From Caballeronia arationis (GTDB lineage: Bacteria; Pseudomonadota; Gammaproteobacteria; Burkholderiales; Burkholderiaceae), in NCBI RefSeq assembly GCF_001544975.2, contig NZ_FCOG02000043.1:1-53446 (forward strand): 53,446 nucleotides of DNA, read 5' to 3'. Within the stretch, counting starts at the first letter, position 1. Every line of letters starts with the position of its first letter. Below, piece after piece: positions 16,730 to 25,159 of this stretch. The notes beneath the pieces are model-generated. The model was given only the letters and a program-made list of their open reading frames with translations, had not been told where the DNA came from and searched no databases. The translations under genes were made by a program, and so were the position numbers.

Positions 16730-18046
16730 ATGAAGCGTCTTCAATCTGTCGAGCAGTTTGCCATGGTGCCCTATCTCGGGCGATGGCTGCTACTCTCATG
16801 TCTACTCGGCGCGCTGGCTGGTTCAGCGTCGGCTTTCTTTCTCTTCTCCCTCGATCTCGCGACGGACACCCGAACTGGGCATCCCTGGCTACTCTGGCTT
16901 CTTCCCGTTGCCGGTCTGATGACAGGCTGGGTCTATCTCCGCATTGGCAAACCGGTGGAGGGTGGCAACAATCTGCTGATCGACGAGGTGCACGATCCGC
17001 AGAAGATTGTGCCCAAGCGGATGGCACCCCTAGTCCTCGCCGCCACCGTGGTCACGCACCTTTTCGGCGGCTCCGCGGGCCGCGAGGGTACCGCTGTGCA
17101 GATGGGTGGTGCACTGGCTGACCAGGTCACCCACCTCTTCGGGCTCGATAACGAGGACCGGCGCATTCTCCTGATGGGTGGCATTGCCGCCGGATTCTCC
17201 TCGGTCTTCGGCACGCCGCTGGCCGGCGCAATCTTCGGACTCGAGGTACTGGCGATCGGCCGGCTCCGTTATGACGCGCTTCTCGCCTGTCTCGCCTCGT
17301 CGGTCGTGGCCGATCAGGTATGCCGGTTGTGGGGCATCCATCACACGGTCTATTCGATCCCGTTCCTGCCGCCGGTCACAGCGCTTGGTCTGGGCTCGTC
17401 CGTTGTGGCGGGGATGCTCTTCGGCGTGGTCGGCATGCTGTTTGCCGACTCTACCCACGCATTGTCGGCGCTGATGAAACGCAAGCTCACCTGGGCGCCG
17501 ATGCGTCCGTTTGTGGGCGGCGCCGTTGTTGCCATCATGGCGACGCTGCTGAATGTCCCGCAATACCTGGGTCTCGGGATTCCGACCATTGAGGCGGCGT
17601 TTCGCGGCAACCTGCCTGTGTACGACTTCGCGGGGAAATTCGCCTTCACCGTTGTTACGCTGGCCTCGGGTTTCAAGGGCGGCGAGGTAACGCCGCTGTT
17701 CTATATTGGTGCGACGCTGGGTAATGCGCTTGGTCATGTGCTGGCGTTGCCGGTTCCTGTTCTCGCAGGTCTAGGTTTCGTCGCTGTCTTCGCAGGTGCG
17801 GCCAACACGCCGATCGCCTCCACGATCATGGCGATGGAACTGTTTGGCGTGCACATTGGCGTCTACGCGGCGCTCGCGTGTGTGGTGAGTTACCTGTTCT
17901 CGGGGCATACCGGCATTTACCGCTCCCAGCGGGTGGGTCACTCAAAGCATCTGTTCCTGCCGGAAGGTATCCGCCTCGCCGATATCCCTGCACTTCGCCG
18001 TGCAAGGCGAAAAAGCGTCGCCGTCGCCGCTGCAGTGCAGTCGTAA
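16730..18046 (+). CDS. clcF: CLC-F fluoride/proton antiporter
   Basis: A 438-residue CLC transporter of the fluoride-specific branch (EriC-F), which expels fluoride in exchange for a proton. The GSAGREGTAVQMGG signature (residues about 112-125) carries Thr where chloride CLCs have GREGP; GSGIP is absent and replaced by PVEGGNNLLIDEV, both typical of CLC-F. Other CLC features: AAGFSSVFGTPLAGAIFGLEV, GFKGGEVTPLFYIGA and FAGAANTPIASTIMAMELFG. Eleven or so helices span the inner membrane. It needs a proton gradient, which links it functionally to the ion-pumping complex encoded just upstream. Directly controlled by riboswitch 5 (55 bases between). Confidence 0.94.
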   Translation: MKRLQSVEQFAMVPYLGRWLLLSCLLGALAGSASAFFLFSLDLATDTRTGHPWLLWLLPVAGLMTGWVYLRIGKPVEGGNNLLIDEVHDPQKIVPKRMAPLVLAATVVTHLFGGSAGREGTAVQMGGALADQVTHLFGLDNEDRRILLMGGIAAGFSSVFGTPLAGAIFGLEVLAIGRLRYDALLACLASSVVADQVCRLWGIHHTVYSIPFLPPVTALGLGSSVVAGMLFGVVGMLFADSTHALSALMKRKLTWAPMRPFVGGAVVAIMATLLNVPQYLGLGIPTIEAAFRGNLPVYDFAGKFAFTVVTLASGFKGGEVTPLFYIGATLGNALGHVLALPVPVLAGLGFVAVFAGAANTPIASTIMAMELFGVHIGVYAALACVVSYLFSGHTGIYRSQRVGHSKHLFLPEGIRLADIPALRRARRKSVAVAAAVQS

Positions 18047-18071
18047 CCCATTTACGAAACCACTATCCATC

Positions 18072-18416
18072 ATGAGCAAGCTGATCTCTTTGCGTCTCTA
18101 TTTTCATCATTCGGCAAAGGCGCGCCCGACCCGGTTGTGGCACCGCGTGTCCCGTCCCAGCATGGCGCGCCACCTGCTTACCCACGCCAAGCTCGCCGGT
18201 ATCGACCAGGCGCTCCTTCACCGCATACAGGCGGGATTCATCAAGGGCGACAGGATCCATCACGAGCATGTCGAACATGTGCACCATCGTTTTCCGCACT
18301 GTATCGAACTGATCGACCTGGAAACGAAGGTCCGCGATTTCTGGCATCGCCATGGCGGTGATCTCGAAGACGTCCACGCCGTGTTCCTGCCTTGCGAGAA
18401 AGCGACGGTAGCCTGA
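18072..18416 (+). CDS. Divergent DUF190-like protein, copy 3
   Basis: A 114-residue, His-rich protein. HLLTHAKLAGIDQALLHRIQAGFIKG (in part) and CIELIDLETKVRDFWHRHGG correspond in spacing to the DUF190 core (kaGvdGatv...GFG, then the PvvieivD-eekI strand-helix). The central His run (HHEHVEHVHHRF) is unusual and could bind metal. It follows clcF by 25 bases and is probably cotranscribed under riboswitch 5. The assignment is weaker than for the other two DUF190 genes. Confidence 0.6.
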   Translation: MSKLISLRLYFHHSAKARPTRLWHRVSRPSMARHLLTHAKLAGIDQALLHRIQAGFIKGDRIHHEHVEHVHHRFPHCIELIDLETKVRDFWHRHGGDLEDVHAVFLPCEKATVA

Positions 18417-18493
18417 GGTCATCCGGAACAGCATATAAAAGACGGCGGCGCAGCGTGCAGGTGTTGCGCCGGAACGTCTGATGGAGACAGAAG

Positions 18494-18880
18494 ATGTCAA
18501 ACCGGGCGGGTCGTGAGAAGCGCCGGGAAGCCAGGCGTCGGCAGACTGCGATTCGTGTACAGGGGGAACTCAAGCTGCTCGGCCTGTCCGTCGCGCTCAG
18601 CACCCTGCTTGCATTCGTGCTGGCCAACGTCATGCCGGATCTGCCACACGGGCTTGCTGCATTCACGAGTTTCGGCGCATTGACGACATTGCTTGCAGCC
18701 GGCTGGATAAGGCATGACGCTGGCCGGGCATTCCGGTTCGCTGCAGAGAACCGCTATCTCGGTCTCGAAGGCAATCCTCCACGGGTCATTTCAATCGCAC
18801 AGGATTGCCCGAAACGGTGGCTGGTATTGCTCCATATCGAGTTGAATCCCGGTCTGATCAGCCGTTCGCCTCTTGCATGA
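18494..18880 (+). CDS. Small membrane protein, paralogue of 26523-26864
   Basis: A 128-residue protein of unknown function. A basic start (NRAGREKRREARRRQ) precedes two membrane helices (about residues 26-46 and 54-70) and a soluble C-terminal part with GWIRHDAGRAFRFAAENRYL, then RVISIAQDCPKRWLVLLHIE. The C-terminal half is clearly shared with the protein at 26523 (GWLQMDAQRAYVFADRSGFL; DCPKFWLVVLHLQLHPEL). Both lie at the ends of riboswitch-led units. Role unknown. Confidence 0.6.
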   Translation: MSNRAGREKRREARRRQTAIRVQGELKLLGLSVALSTLLAFVLANVMPDLPHGLAAFTSFGALTTLLAAGWIRHDAGRAFRFAAENRYLGLEGNPPRVISIAQDCPKRWLVLLHIELNPGLISRSPLA

Positions 18881-18998
18881 ACGCAGAGCGGTCCGTGCGG
18901 GACCGCCCGGAGGAGACGGACGCGCATGGTCTCGATGCGCAATGGCGTCCGCGTTGAAAACAACTGTGCAGTCCTCTGTTTTCAGACTGCTACGATGA

Positions 18999-19259
18999 TC
19001 ACACGGAACTTTCATCCTCAGAGGTGACCGGTTGCCGGTCACGATCAGAAATCCATCGGTCGAGTTTCGTCCTGATCTTTTGCAAAGCAGCGCCAAGGAG
19101 GTCCAGAGAAAAGATCTCTGAATAATTCTCGAGCGGGCCAGCCGCTCCGCTCTTCATATCTCGGGTCGTGATGCGGACGTTCACCAGATCGTCATCGCGA
19201 CGTGTTACATCAACGAGAACAAAATGTCCGCGATAGATACGTTGATGTCGTCCGTTCAT
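18999..19259 (-). CDS. Unknown 86-aa protein, second of a coupled pair
   Basis: The ATG at 19259 overlaps the TGA of the upstream small frame (ATGA at 19259-19256), typical of translational coupling. The product (begins MNGRHQRIYRGHFVLVDV, ends VTSEDESSV) looks like a soluble alpha/beta protein with a C-terminal helix (LDLLGAALQKIRTKLDRW). I do not recognise it. The same frame stays open upstream to 19577, but that part crosses the riboswitch and is unlikely to be translated. Confidence 0.45.
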   Translation of the reverse strand: MNGRHQRIYRGHFVLVDVTRRDDDLVNVRITTRDMKSGAAGPLENYSEIFSLDLLGAALQKIRTKLDRWISDRDRQPVTSEDESSV

Positions 19260-19444
19260 ATGACGGTGCCGTTGAAGACGGAAGTGGCGACGACCTGCTC
19301 GACTGCGCGAGCGGTCATCCGTGGCGTACGTGCCGTGCTCGTAAGTCTTTCGTGCCGGTATGAAACCGGAGGGTACCAGGCGACGCCGGGCAAGGCTGAG
19401 TTGGTCATCGCATGGTTCAGGCGGGGCGGCTTGCCAGGCAGCAT
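19256..19444 (-). CDS. Unknown 62-aa protein, first of a coupled pair
   Basis: A short frame following riboswitch 6 by about 60 bases, containing PGVAWYPPVSYRHERLTSTA and a C-terminal helix-like RAVEQVVATSVFNGTVI. Starts at 19444 or at the ATG at 19408; neither has a strong ribosome site. The coupling to the next frame and the riboswitch argue that it is expressed, but a single decayed gene split by a frameshift would look similar. Function unknown. Confidence 0.4.
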   Translation of the reverse strand: MLPGKPPRLNHAMTNSALPGVAWYPPVSYRHERLTSTARTPRMTARAVEQVVATSVFNGTVI

Positions 19445-19502
19445 GACGATATCCGGGGTACGAATTTACGGGGCCGGACGTCGGGGGCTGGAAAATAATC
19501 CT

Positions 19503-19569
19503 GCCTCCCGGGTCGGGACGCGTAGGCATCATCAGCCAGCAAAGGCGGTCAAGGGAGAATGCCATCTCC
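19503..19569 (-). ncRNA. Fluoride riboswitch 6 (for the small pair)
   Basis: Minus strand from 19569: GGAGATGGCATTCTCCC, TTGACCGCC and GGCTGATGATGCCTACGC. The platform is degenerate: GCCTACGCGTCCCGACCCGGGAGGC allows only a short GCCT/AGGC closure with an inner CCCG/CGGG, followed by ATTATTTT. A TAGAAT -10 box lies at 19585-19580. Confidence 0.87.
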
Positions 19570-19781
19570 ACGAGCATTTATTCTAGCTGCCGTCCAGATC
19601 GATCGCAAACTTCATTCGGCGCGCACGGCACTCATTGTGGGTGCCATCAGGTCCGGATTTTGCGCGCCTCACAGACATTCAGTGTTTCGGCAGAAGAGAA
19701 ATCATGTGTCCGGCTCAGGCCGCAGTTTTTCAGGCGCAAAGGTTGTCGCAGGCCGGAAGCAACTATAGAATGGTTTTCAGC

Positions 19782-19853
19782 GGAGATGGCATTCTCCCTT
19801 AACTGCCCGTTCGGGCTAATGATGCCTACAGGCCTGGAACAGGCGCTGTGGGC
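19782..19853 (+). ncRNA. Fluoride riboswitch 7 (ABC-MutS-MutS-Cfa operon)
   Basis: GGAGATGGCATTCTCCC, TTAACTGCCC and GGGCTAATGATGCCTACAG match the aptamer. CCTACAG...CTGTGGG (with a G-U pair) forms the competing hairpin with an inner GCCTG/CAGGC; no T tract follows. TTGTCG (19743) and TAGAAT (19766) with 17 bases between form a likely promoter. Confidence 0.9.
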
Positions 19854-20151
19854 TCGTCCGTCAGCTCTCTATCGCACAACGTTGCGCTCATCGCGACGCT
19901 GCGGCCTTCCAGTGTTTTCAACAGCGGCAACAACCTGAATGACGTCGGGCGTGGCGAATTTCGCCTCCGATCCGGTGACTGGATGGTTGCAGGCGCGTGA
20001 CAGGCGAGAGCGGATACATGTCAACCGGTACTCAGGGCAGCGCATCGAGTTGCGGTGAGAACGCGTGCGTATTATGCGCGGCGCAGAGGGTCTGTGCCCA
20101 TGGCGGCAAGCGGTCCAGCTTCCGGCTGGTTCCTACCAGAGGGGATGTCCG

Positions 20152-22068
20152 ATGAGCGTCGGCCATATCTGGTACACGCGCTGGTCACCGGACAGGAGAA
20201 AGGCGGCTTCCGATCCGGGTGTGGAGGCGCTGGGCGCGTTCGCCCGTCGGCCAGTCAGTCTGCTGCTGCGCTACATCGCGCGGCATGGTCTATCGCATGC
20301 GCTTATCCTGTTCAGTATTGTCGCGGCAGTCGGATGTGCGCTCGCGTCCCAGTATGCGGTCAAGAGCCTGATTGACTCACTGGGCGTGGGCCGCAGTCAT
20401 CCATGGCTGGTGGAACGCGCGTTCATTGTTCTGGTTGTACTGATTTTCGCGGATAACCTTTTCTGGCGGATGGGCGGCTGGATAGCGGCACGGGCATTTG
20501 TTGCGGTCACGGGAGACATCCGCGAAGATCTTTTCGCCTATCTGGTTGGTCACGCACCCACCTACTTCGCAGACAAGCAGCCGGGCATGCTGTCGAGTCG
20601 CGTGAGCGCGACCGCCAACGCTGTATATACGGCGGAGAATACCGTCGCATGGAATGCGCTTCCGCCCTGTCTCGCGGTGGTCGGCGCTATCGGCATCGTG
20701 GCTTCGGTGGATCCGTTGATGGCCGCCGCCCTCGTTGCGGTATCGCTCGCACTCGCGACCGCGCTCTTCTGGTTTGCGCATCGCGGCTCAGCGGTTCATC
20801 AGACGTTCGCCACACGTGCGGCCTCAGTGGATGGCGAACTGGTAGATGTCATCGGCAACATGGCTACTGTTCGGGCCTTTGGCGCGACGTGGCGCGAGCA
20901 TCGTCGCTTTGATGCCTATATCGAACTGGAGACGACCTCGCGTCGCCGGAGTCTTCTGTACCTCGAACGGCTAAGGCTTATGCATGCGGTGGTGACCGCC
21001 ATGCTCTCCGCCGGGCTGCTCGGCTGGGTCCTATGGCTCTGGAGTGACGAACGCGCGACGACCGGGGACGTCGTGCTGGTCAGCTCGCTCGGATTCACCA
21101 TTCTGCATGGCACGCGTGATCTTGCCGTTTCCCTTGTTGACATCACGCAGCATGTCGCGCGACTTTCGGAAGCGGTCCGCACTATTCTTGCGCCCCGCGG
21201 CCTGCAGGAGGCAGCCGATGCTGTGGCACTCCAGGCAGAGCAGCCGGGAATCGAGTTCGACGACGTGACCTTCGCTTATCCGGGACGCCGGCCAATCCTC
21301 GACGGATTCAGCCTGCGCATAAAGGCAGGTGAACGGGTCGGGATGATCGGTCCTTCGGGCACGGGAAAGACTACGGTGCTCGCCCTGCTTCAGCGTTTCT
21401 ATGAGCCGCAGCGCGGTTCGATCCGGATCGGCAGTCAGGATATCTCGAAGATGACCCTGAACAGCCTGCAGGACGCACTGGCGGTCGTTCCTCAGGACGT
21501 CTCCCTCTTTCACAGGTCGCTGCTGGAAAATCTGCGGTACGGGCAGCCCGACGCGACGGAGGAGCAGGTGCACATGGCCGCCCTTCACGCGTCGTGCGCC
21601 GATCTGATTGCCTCCATGCCGGAGGGTTTCGATACGATCGTCGGCGATCGCGGCGCGAAACTTTCCGGGGGACAGCGTCAACGCATTGCAATCGCCAGGG
21701 CGATTCTGAAAAGCGCCCCGATTCTTCTGCTGGATGAGGCAACGTCTTCGCTTGACAGTGCGTCGGAAAGTGCCATTCAGGCCGCCCTCGAACGGCTGAT
21801 GCAGGGCCGCACCGTGCTCGCGATCGCGCATCGCGTGTCCACGCTTCAGAATTTCGACCGGATAGTTGTGGTTCATCGGGGCCGCGTCATCGACGAAGGC
21901 AGTCCGGCTGAGCTCGCGTCACGGCCCGGCATGTACCACGACGTGATCGCAGGGCAGATGCAGCGGGCCACGCCACGGCGGCGCACTGAGGGTGACGTCA
22001 TCGCGCGGCGCCGGGCCGGCCGGCAACCCGGAATGGTAGAGCGACTGGGAGAGAGAAATGACATTTGA
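20152..22068 (+). CDS. ABC exporter, membrane-ATPase fusion
   Basis: A 638-residue half-transporter of the type IV exporter family: six membrane helices (residues about 40-320) followed by an ATPase domain. Walker A is GPSGTGKTTVLALL (about 400), the Q-loop VVPQDVSLF, signature LSGGQRQRIAIARAI, Walker B ILLLDEATSSLD and the H-loop AIAHRVSTL. It would work as a homodimer in the inner membrane; the substrate cannot be inferred. The ATG at 20152 with AGAGGGG upstream is preferred to 20065. It is the first gene after riboswitch 7 and overlaps the MutS-like gene by 11 bases. Confidence 0.88.
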   Translation: MSVGHIWYTRWSPDRRKAASDPGVEALGAFARRPVSLLLRYIARHGLSHALILFSIVAAVGCALASQYAVKSLIDSLGVGRSHPWLVERAFIVLVVLIFADNLFWRMGGWIAARAFVAVTGDIREDLFAYLVGHAPTYFADKQPGMLSSRVSATANAVYTAENTVAWNALPPCLAVVGAIGIVASVDPLMAAALVAVSLALATALFWFAHRGSAVHQTFATRAASVDGELVDVIGNMATVRAFGATWREHRRFDAYIELETTSRRRSLLYLERLRLMHAVVTAMLSAGLLGWVLWLWSDERATTGDVVLVSSLGFTILHGTRDLAVSLVDITQHVARLSEAVRTILAPRGLQEAADAVALQAEQPGIEFDDVTFAYPGRRPILDGFSLRIKAGERVGMIGPSGTGKTTVLALLQRFYEPQRGSIRIGSQDISKMTLNSLQDALAVVPQDVSLFHRSLLENLRYGQPDATEEQVHMAALHASCADLIASMPEGFDTIVGDRGAKLSGGQRQRIAIARAILKSAPILLLDEATSSLDSASESAIQAALERLMQGRTVLAIAHRVSTLQNFDRIVVVHRGRVIDEGSPAELASRPGMYHDVIAGQMQRATPRRRTEGDVIARRRAGRQPGMVERLGERNDI

Positions 22069-23593
22069 CAGCATCCTGTTCAGGGACGCTTGTGCGGCCG
22101 ATGTAGTGGATGCCACGAGCGAGCCGGAGTTTTTTGGCGATCTGAATCTCGACCAGATCATCGATTCGGTCGTTCATGGCCGCGATGACTACAACCTCAA
22201 GCCGTTCTTCTATGTGGCACTCACCGACGTTGAATCTGTCGGCTACCGTCACGAGATCATGGGCGATCTCGAGCGCAACGAAATCGTCTCGGCCATCAAC
22301 GCTTTCGCTTCGCAGATGCGGGCGATGCGTGTGCAGCTTGCGGCCGCAACGAAGCTGTATTTCCGGTGGCAGAAGCGCCGGTACTTTCTTGACGGTGTCC
22401 AGGTCTACTGCGGCGCGATAGCGGCACTCGCCCAGGATCTCGAGACGGCGGCTCCGCGTTCGCCAGGCCTCGCGGCGTTCCTGGGATACCTGAAGGCCTA
22501 TGCGAACGGGCGCGAGTTCGTTGCGCTGAAGGAGGAAGAGGCGCGCATCCGTGATGCCCTGGGGCAGGTGCGGTATAGCATACTCATCAAGGGTAATGCC
22601 GTTACTGTACGCAAATATGCAGGCGAGATTGACTACAGCGAAGACGTCCAGAAGACCTTCGAAAAATTCAGGCAGGGCAAGGTCAAAAGCCATAGCACCG
22701 ACATGCGGGATTCTCCTGACATGGACCATGTCGAGGCCAACGTACTCGACTTCGTCGCGCAGCTTCATCCGGAGGTCTTCGACCCGCTTGAAGTCTTTTG
22801 CAACGCTCAGGCCGGTTTTGTCGATTCTGTCATTGAACGGTTCGACCGCGAAGTCCAGTTCTATGTGGCCTACCTCGAGCACATCTCGCGGCTCAAGGAA
22901 ACGGGTCTGTCGTTCTGTTATCCCGAGATGCTTGACGTGTCCAAGGAGATCCGCAGCGTGGATGGGTTCGACCTTGCGCTTGCGGAAAAACTGCGCCGCG
23001 AGGAAGCCCGCATCGTCTGCAATGATTTCTATCTCGAGGGCAGCGAACGGATCATCGTGGTAACCGGCCCGAATCAGGGCGGCAAGACCACCTTTTCGCG
23101 TACCTTCGGGCAGCTCCATTATCTCGCCGCCGTGGGATGGCCGGTGCCGGGCCGTGAAGCAGGACTGTTTCTCTTCGACCAGATCTTTACACATTTCGAA
23201 CGGCAGGAAGACATGAAAAACCTGCGCGGCAAGCTGCACGATGACCTCTTCCGGATTCACCGCATTCTCGGACGTGCGACCACCCGCAGCATCATCATCA
23301 TGAACGAGATATTCAGTTCAACCTCGCTAAAGGATGCGCTCTATCTCAGCCAGAAGGTGATGGGCCGCATCATGGACCTTGATGCGTTATGTGTGTACGT
23401 GACATTCATTGAAGAGCTTTCGTGTCTCAGTGCCCAGACGGTCAGCATGCTAAGCGAGGTCCAGCATGACGCGATTGCGTCGAGAACGTTCAAGGTCCTG
23501 AGGCGTCCGGCAGACGGACGGTCCTATGCGCTGTCGCTCGCGCGTCAGTACCGGCTGACCTATGACCAGCTAACGGAGCGGATCGGATCATGA
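22058..23593 (+). CDS. MutS-like ATPase 1
   Basis: A 511-residue protein with the clamp and ATPase domains of the MutS superfamily but no N-terminal mismatch-recognition domain. Walker A is VTGPNQGGKTTFSRTFGQ (around residue 335). Walker B reads SIIIMNEIFSSTS, with Asn where MutS has Asp. The N-terminal two thirds are helical (lever-like), with LKPFFYVALTDVESVGYRHE and DFYLEGSERIIVV before the ATPase core. Such proteins have been noted among fluoride-riboswitch-associated genes, but what they do is unknown. It overlaps the ABC gene before and its own paralogue after (ATGA at 23590). Confidence 0.8.
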   Translation: MTFDSILFRDACAADVVDATSEPEFFGDLNLDQIIDSVVHGRDDYNLKPFFYVALTDVESVGYRHEIMGDLERNEIVSAINAFASQMRAMRVQLAAATKLYFRWQKRRYFLDGVQVYCGAIAALAQDLETAAPRSPGLAAFLGYLKAYANGREFVALKEEEARIRDALGQVRYSILIKGNAVTVRKYAGEIDYSEDVQKTFEKFRQGKVKSHSTDMRDSPDMDHVEANVLDFVAQLHPEVFDPLEVFCNAQAGFVDSVIERFDREVQFYVAYLEHISRLKETGLSFCYPEMLDVSKEIRSVDGFDLALAEKLRREEARIVCNDFYLEGSERIIVVTGPNQGGKTTFSRTFGQLHYLAAVGWPVPGREAGLFLFDQIFTHFERQEDMKNLRGKLHDDLFRIHRILGRATTRSIIIMNEIFSSTSLKDALYLSQKVMGRIMDLDALCVYVTFIEELSCLSAQTVSMLSEVQHDAIASRTFKVLRRPADGRSYALSLARQYRLTYDQLTERIGS

Positions 23594-25125
23594 AAGCCCA
23601 TCTGATGTACAGGAACCAGGATTTCCTGCTAACGGGCGACCTGCCATGGGGCGCCGACATGCTCATTGCGGATCTGGAGCTGAACACGCTGTTCGCGGCG
23701 ATGGCCGCTGGCGACGCCTTCCTGCTCGACGTCGTGCGCAAGGCGATGATGACGAGTCTTCATGACCCGCAGCAGATCGTCTACAGGCAGGACGTGCTGC
23801 GTGACTGCGTGGCAAACGCGTCGACGGTTCGTGCGCTCTACGGCGTTGCCGTGGAAGCGATCGAGATCGAGAGGAAGAGTTACTTTGGCTTTATGAGCCG
23901 TTATCCCGCGGCGATATTGAGTAGCGCGCGCGAACTGATGCAGGCTTTCATCTCGGTGCTTGTCAAACTCCGGCAGATTGCCGACCAGTCGGGTGGTGAC
24001 TTTCAGTCCGAAGGATTCAGGACGTTTTTTACCATGCTCCAGCACGAGCTGGGCGACGACTATTTCGAGACGCTCGACGATCACCTGAAAGAGTTGCGAT
24101 TCAGGAACGGGACGCTGATCAGCGCCGCGCTCGGGAAGGGCAACAAGGGCGTTTCCTACGTGCTGCGCAAGCCCAACGAACTCGACCGGAACCTGCTGAA
24201 AAGACTCTTCGAACGCAAACCTCCGTCACTGACTTTCCATATTGCGGACCGCGACGAAGCGGGCGCCAGAGCGCTATCGGAACTTGAGGCGCGCGGGATC
24301 AATCTTGCCGCCGACGCGGTCGCCCAGGCGGCCGATCACGTGCTGAGCTTCTTCCGCATGCTGCGCACCGAACTGGGCTTCTATATCGGCTGCCTCAATC
24401 TGGGTAATGAGCTGGCAGCCAAGGGGCAGGGCGTGTGCTATCCACAGCCGCTGCCGCTAACTGAGCGCCAGCATCGCTTTGAAGGACTATATGACGTCTG
24501 CCTGTCGTTACGCCTTCAGACTCCCGTTGTACCTAACACAATCGATGCCGATGGTGCCGAACTGGTAGTCGTCACTGGAGCCAATGAGGGCGGGAAATCA
24601 ACCTTTCTGCGCAGCATTGGACTGGCGCAGATGATGATGCAGGCCGGAATGATAGCTGGTGCCGGGTCGTTTCGTGCGAACGTCTGCAAGAGTCTTGTCA
24701 CGCATTACAAGAGGGAGGAAGACGCATCCATGACGAGCGGGAAGTTCGATGAGGAGCTGGTGCGCATGAACCAGATTGCGGACCACATCGTTGCCGACTC
24801 GCTCATCCTCTTTAACGAGTCGTTCGCCGCAACCAACGAACGCGAAGGCTCTGAGGTGGCACGGCAGATTGTTCGGGCATTGCTTCAAAGGCGGGTCAAG
24901 GTTTTCTTCGTCACGCACATGTACGAGTTTGCACACGGCATGTACGACACGATGAAAACAGGGGCCGTTTTTCTGCGCGCAGAACGACGGGAAGGTGGCG
25001 AGCGGACCTTCCGCGTATCGCCCGGGGAACCGCTTGAAACCAGTTACGGCGAAGATCTGTACGAGAAGATATTCACTGAGGACGCACACGCGAAGGAAAA
25101 CGAAAGACCCGTGGCAGAAGCGTGA
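23590..25125 (+). CDS. MutS-like ATPase 2
   Basis: A second 511-residue MutS-superfamily protein of the same length and plan as its neighbour, so the two may form a heterodimer. Walker A is VTGANEGGKSTFLRSIGLAQ (around residue 328); Walker B reads LILFNESFAATNEREGSEVA, again with Asn for Asp; the H-loop region is VFFVTHMYEFAHGM. No mismatch-binding domain is present. Start and stop overlap by four bases with the first copy, implying equal synthesis. The shared Asn in Walker B suggests a family trait rather than damage; it may slow hydrolysis (inference). Confidence 0.8.
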   Translation: MKAHLMYRNQDFLLTGDLPWGADMLIADLELNTLFAAMAAGDAFLLDVVRKAMMTSLHDPQQIVYRQDVLRDCVANASTVRALYGVAVEAIEIERKSYFGFMSRYPAAILSSARELMQAFISVLVKLRQIADQSGGDFQSEGFRTFFTMLQHELGDDYFETLDDHLKELRFRNGTLISAALGKGNKGVSYVLRKPNELDRNLLKRLFERKPPSLTFHIADRDEAGARALSELEARGINLAADAVAQAADHVLSFFRMLRTELGFYIGCLNLGNELAAKGQGVCYPQPLPLTERQHRFEGLYDVCLSLRLQTPVVPNTIDADGAELVVVTGANEGGKSTFLRSIGLAQMMMQAGMIAGAGSFRANVCKSLVTHYKREEDASMTSGKFDEELVRMNQIADHIVADSLILFNESFAATNEREGSEVARQIVRALLQRRVKVFFVTHMYEFAHGMYDTMKTGAVFLRAERREGGERTFRVSPGEPLETSYGEDLYEKIFTEDAHAKENERPVAEA

Positions 25126-25159
25126 GATCGGGAAACTGGCGCATAACCAAGGAGAAAAC

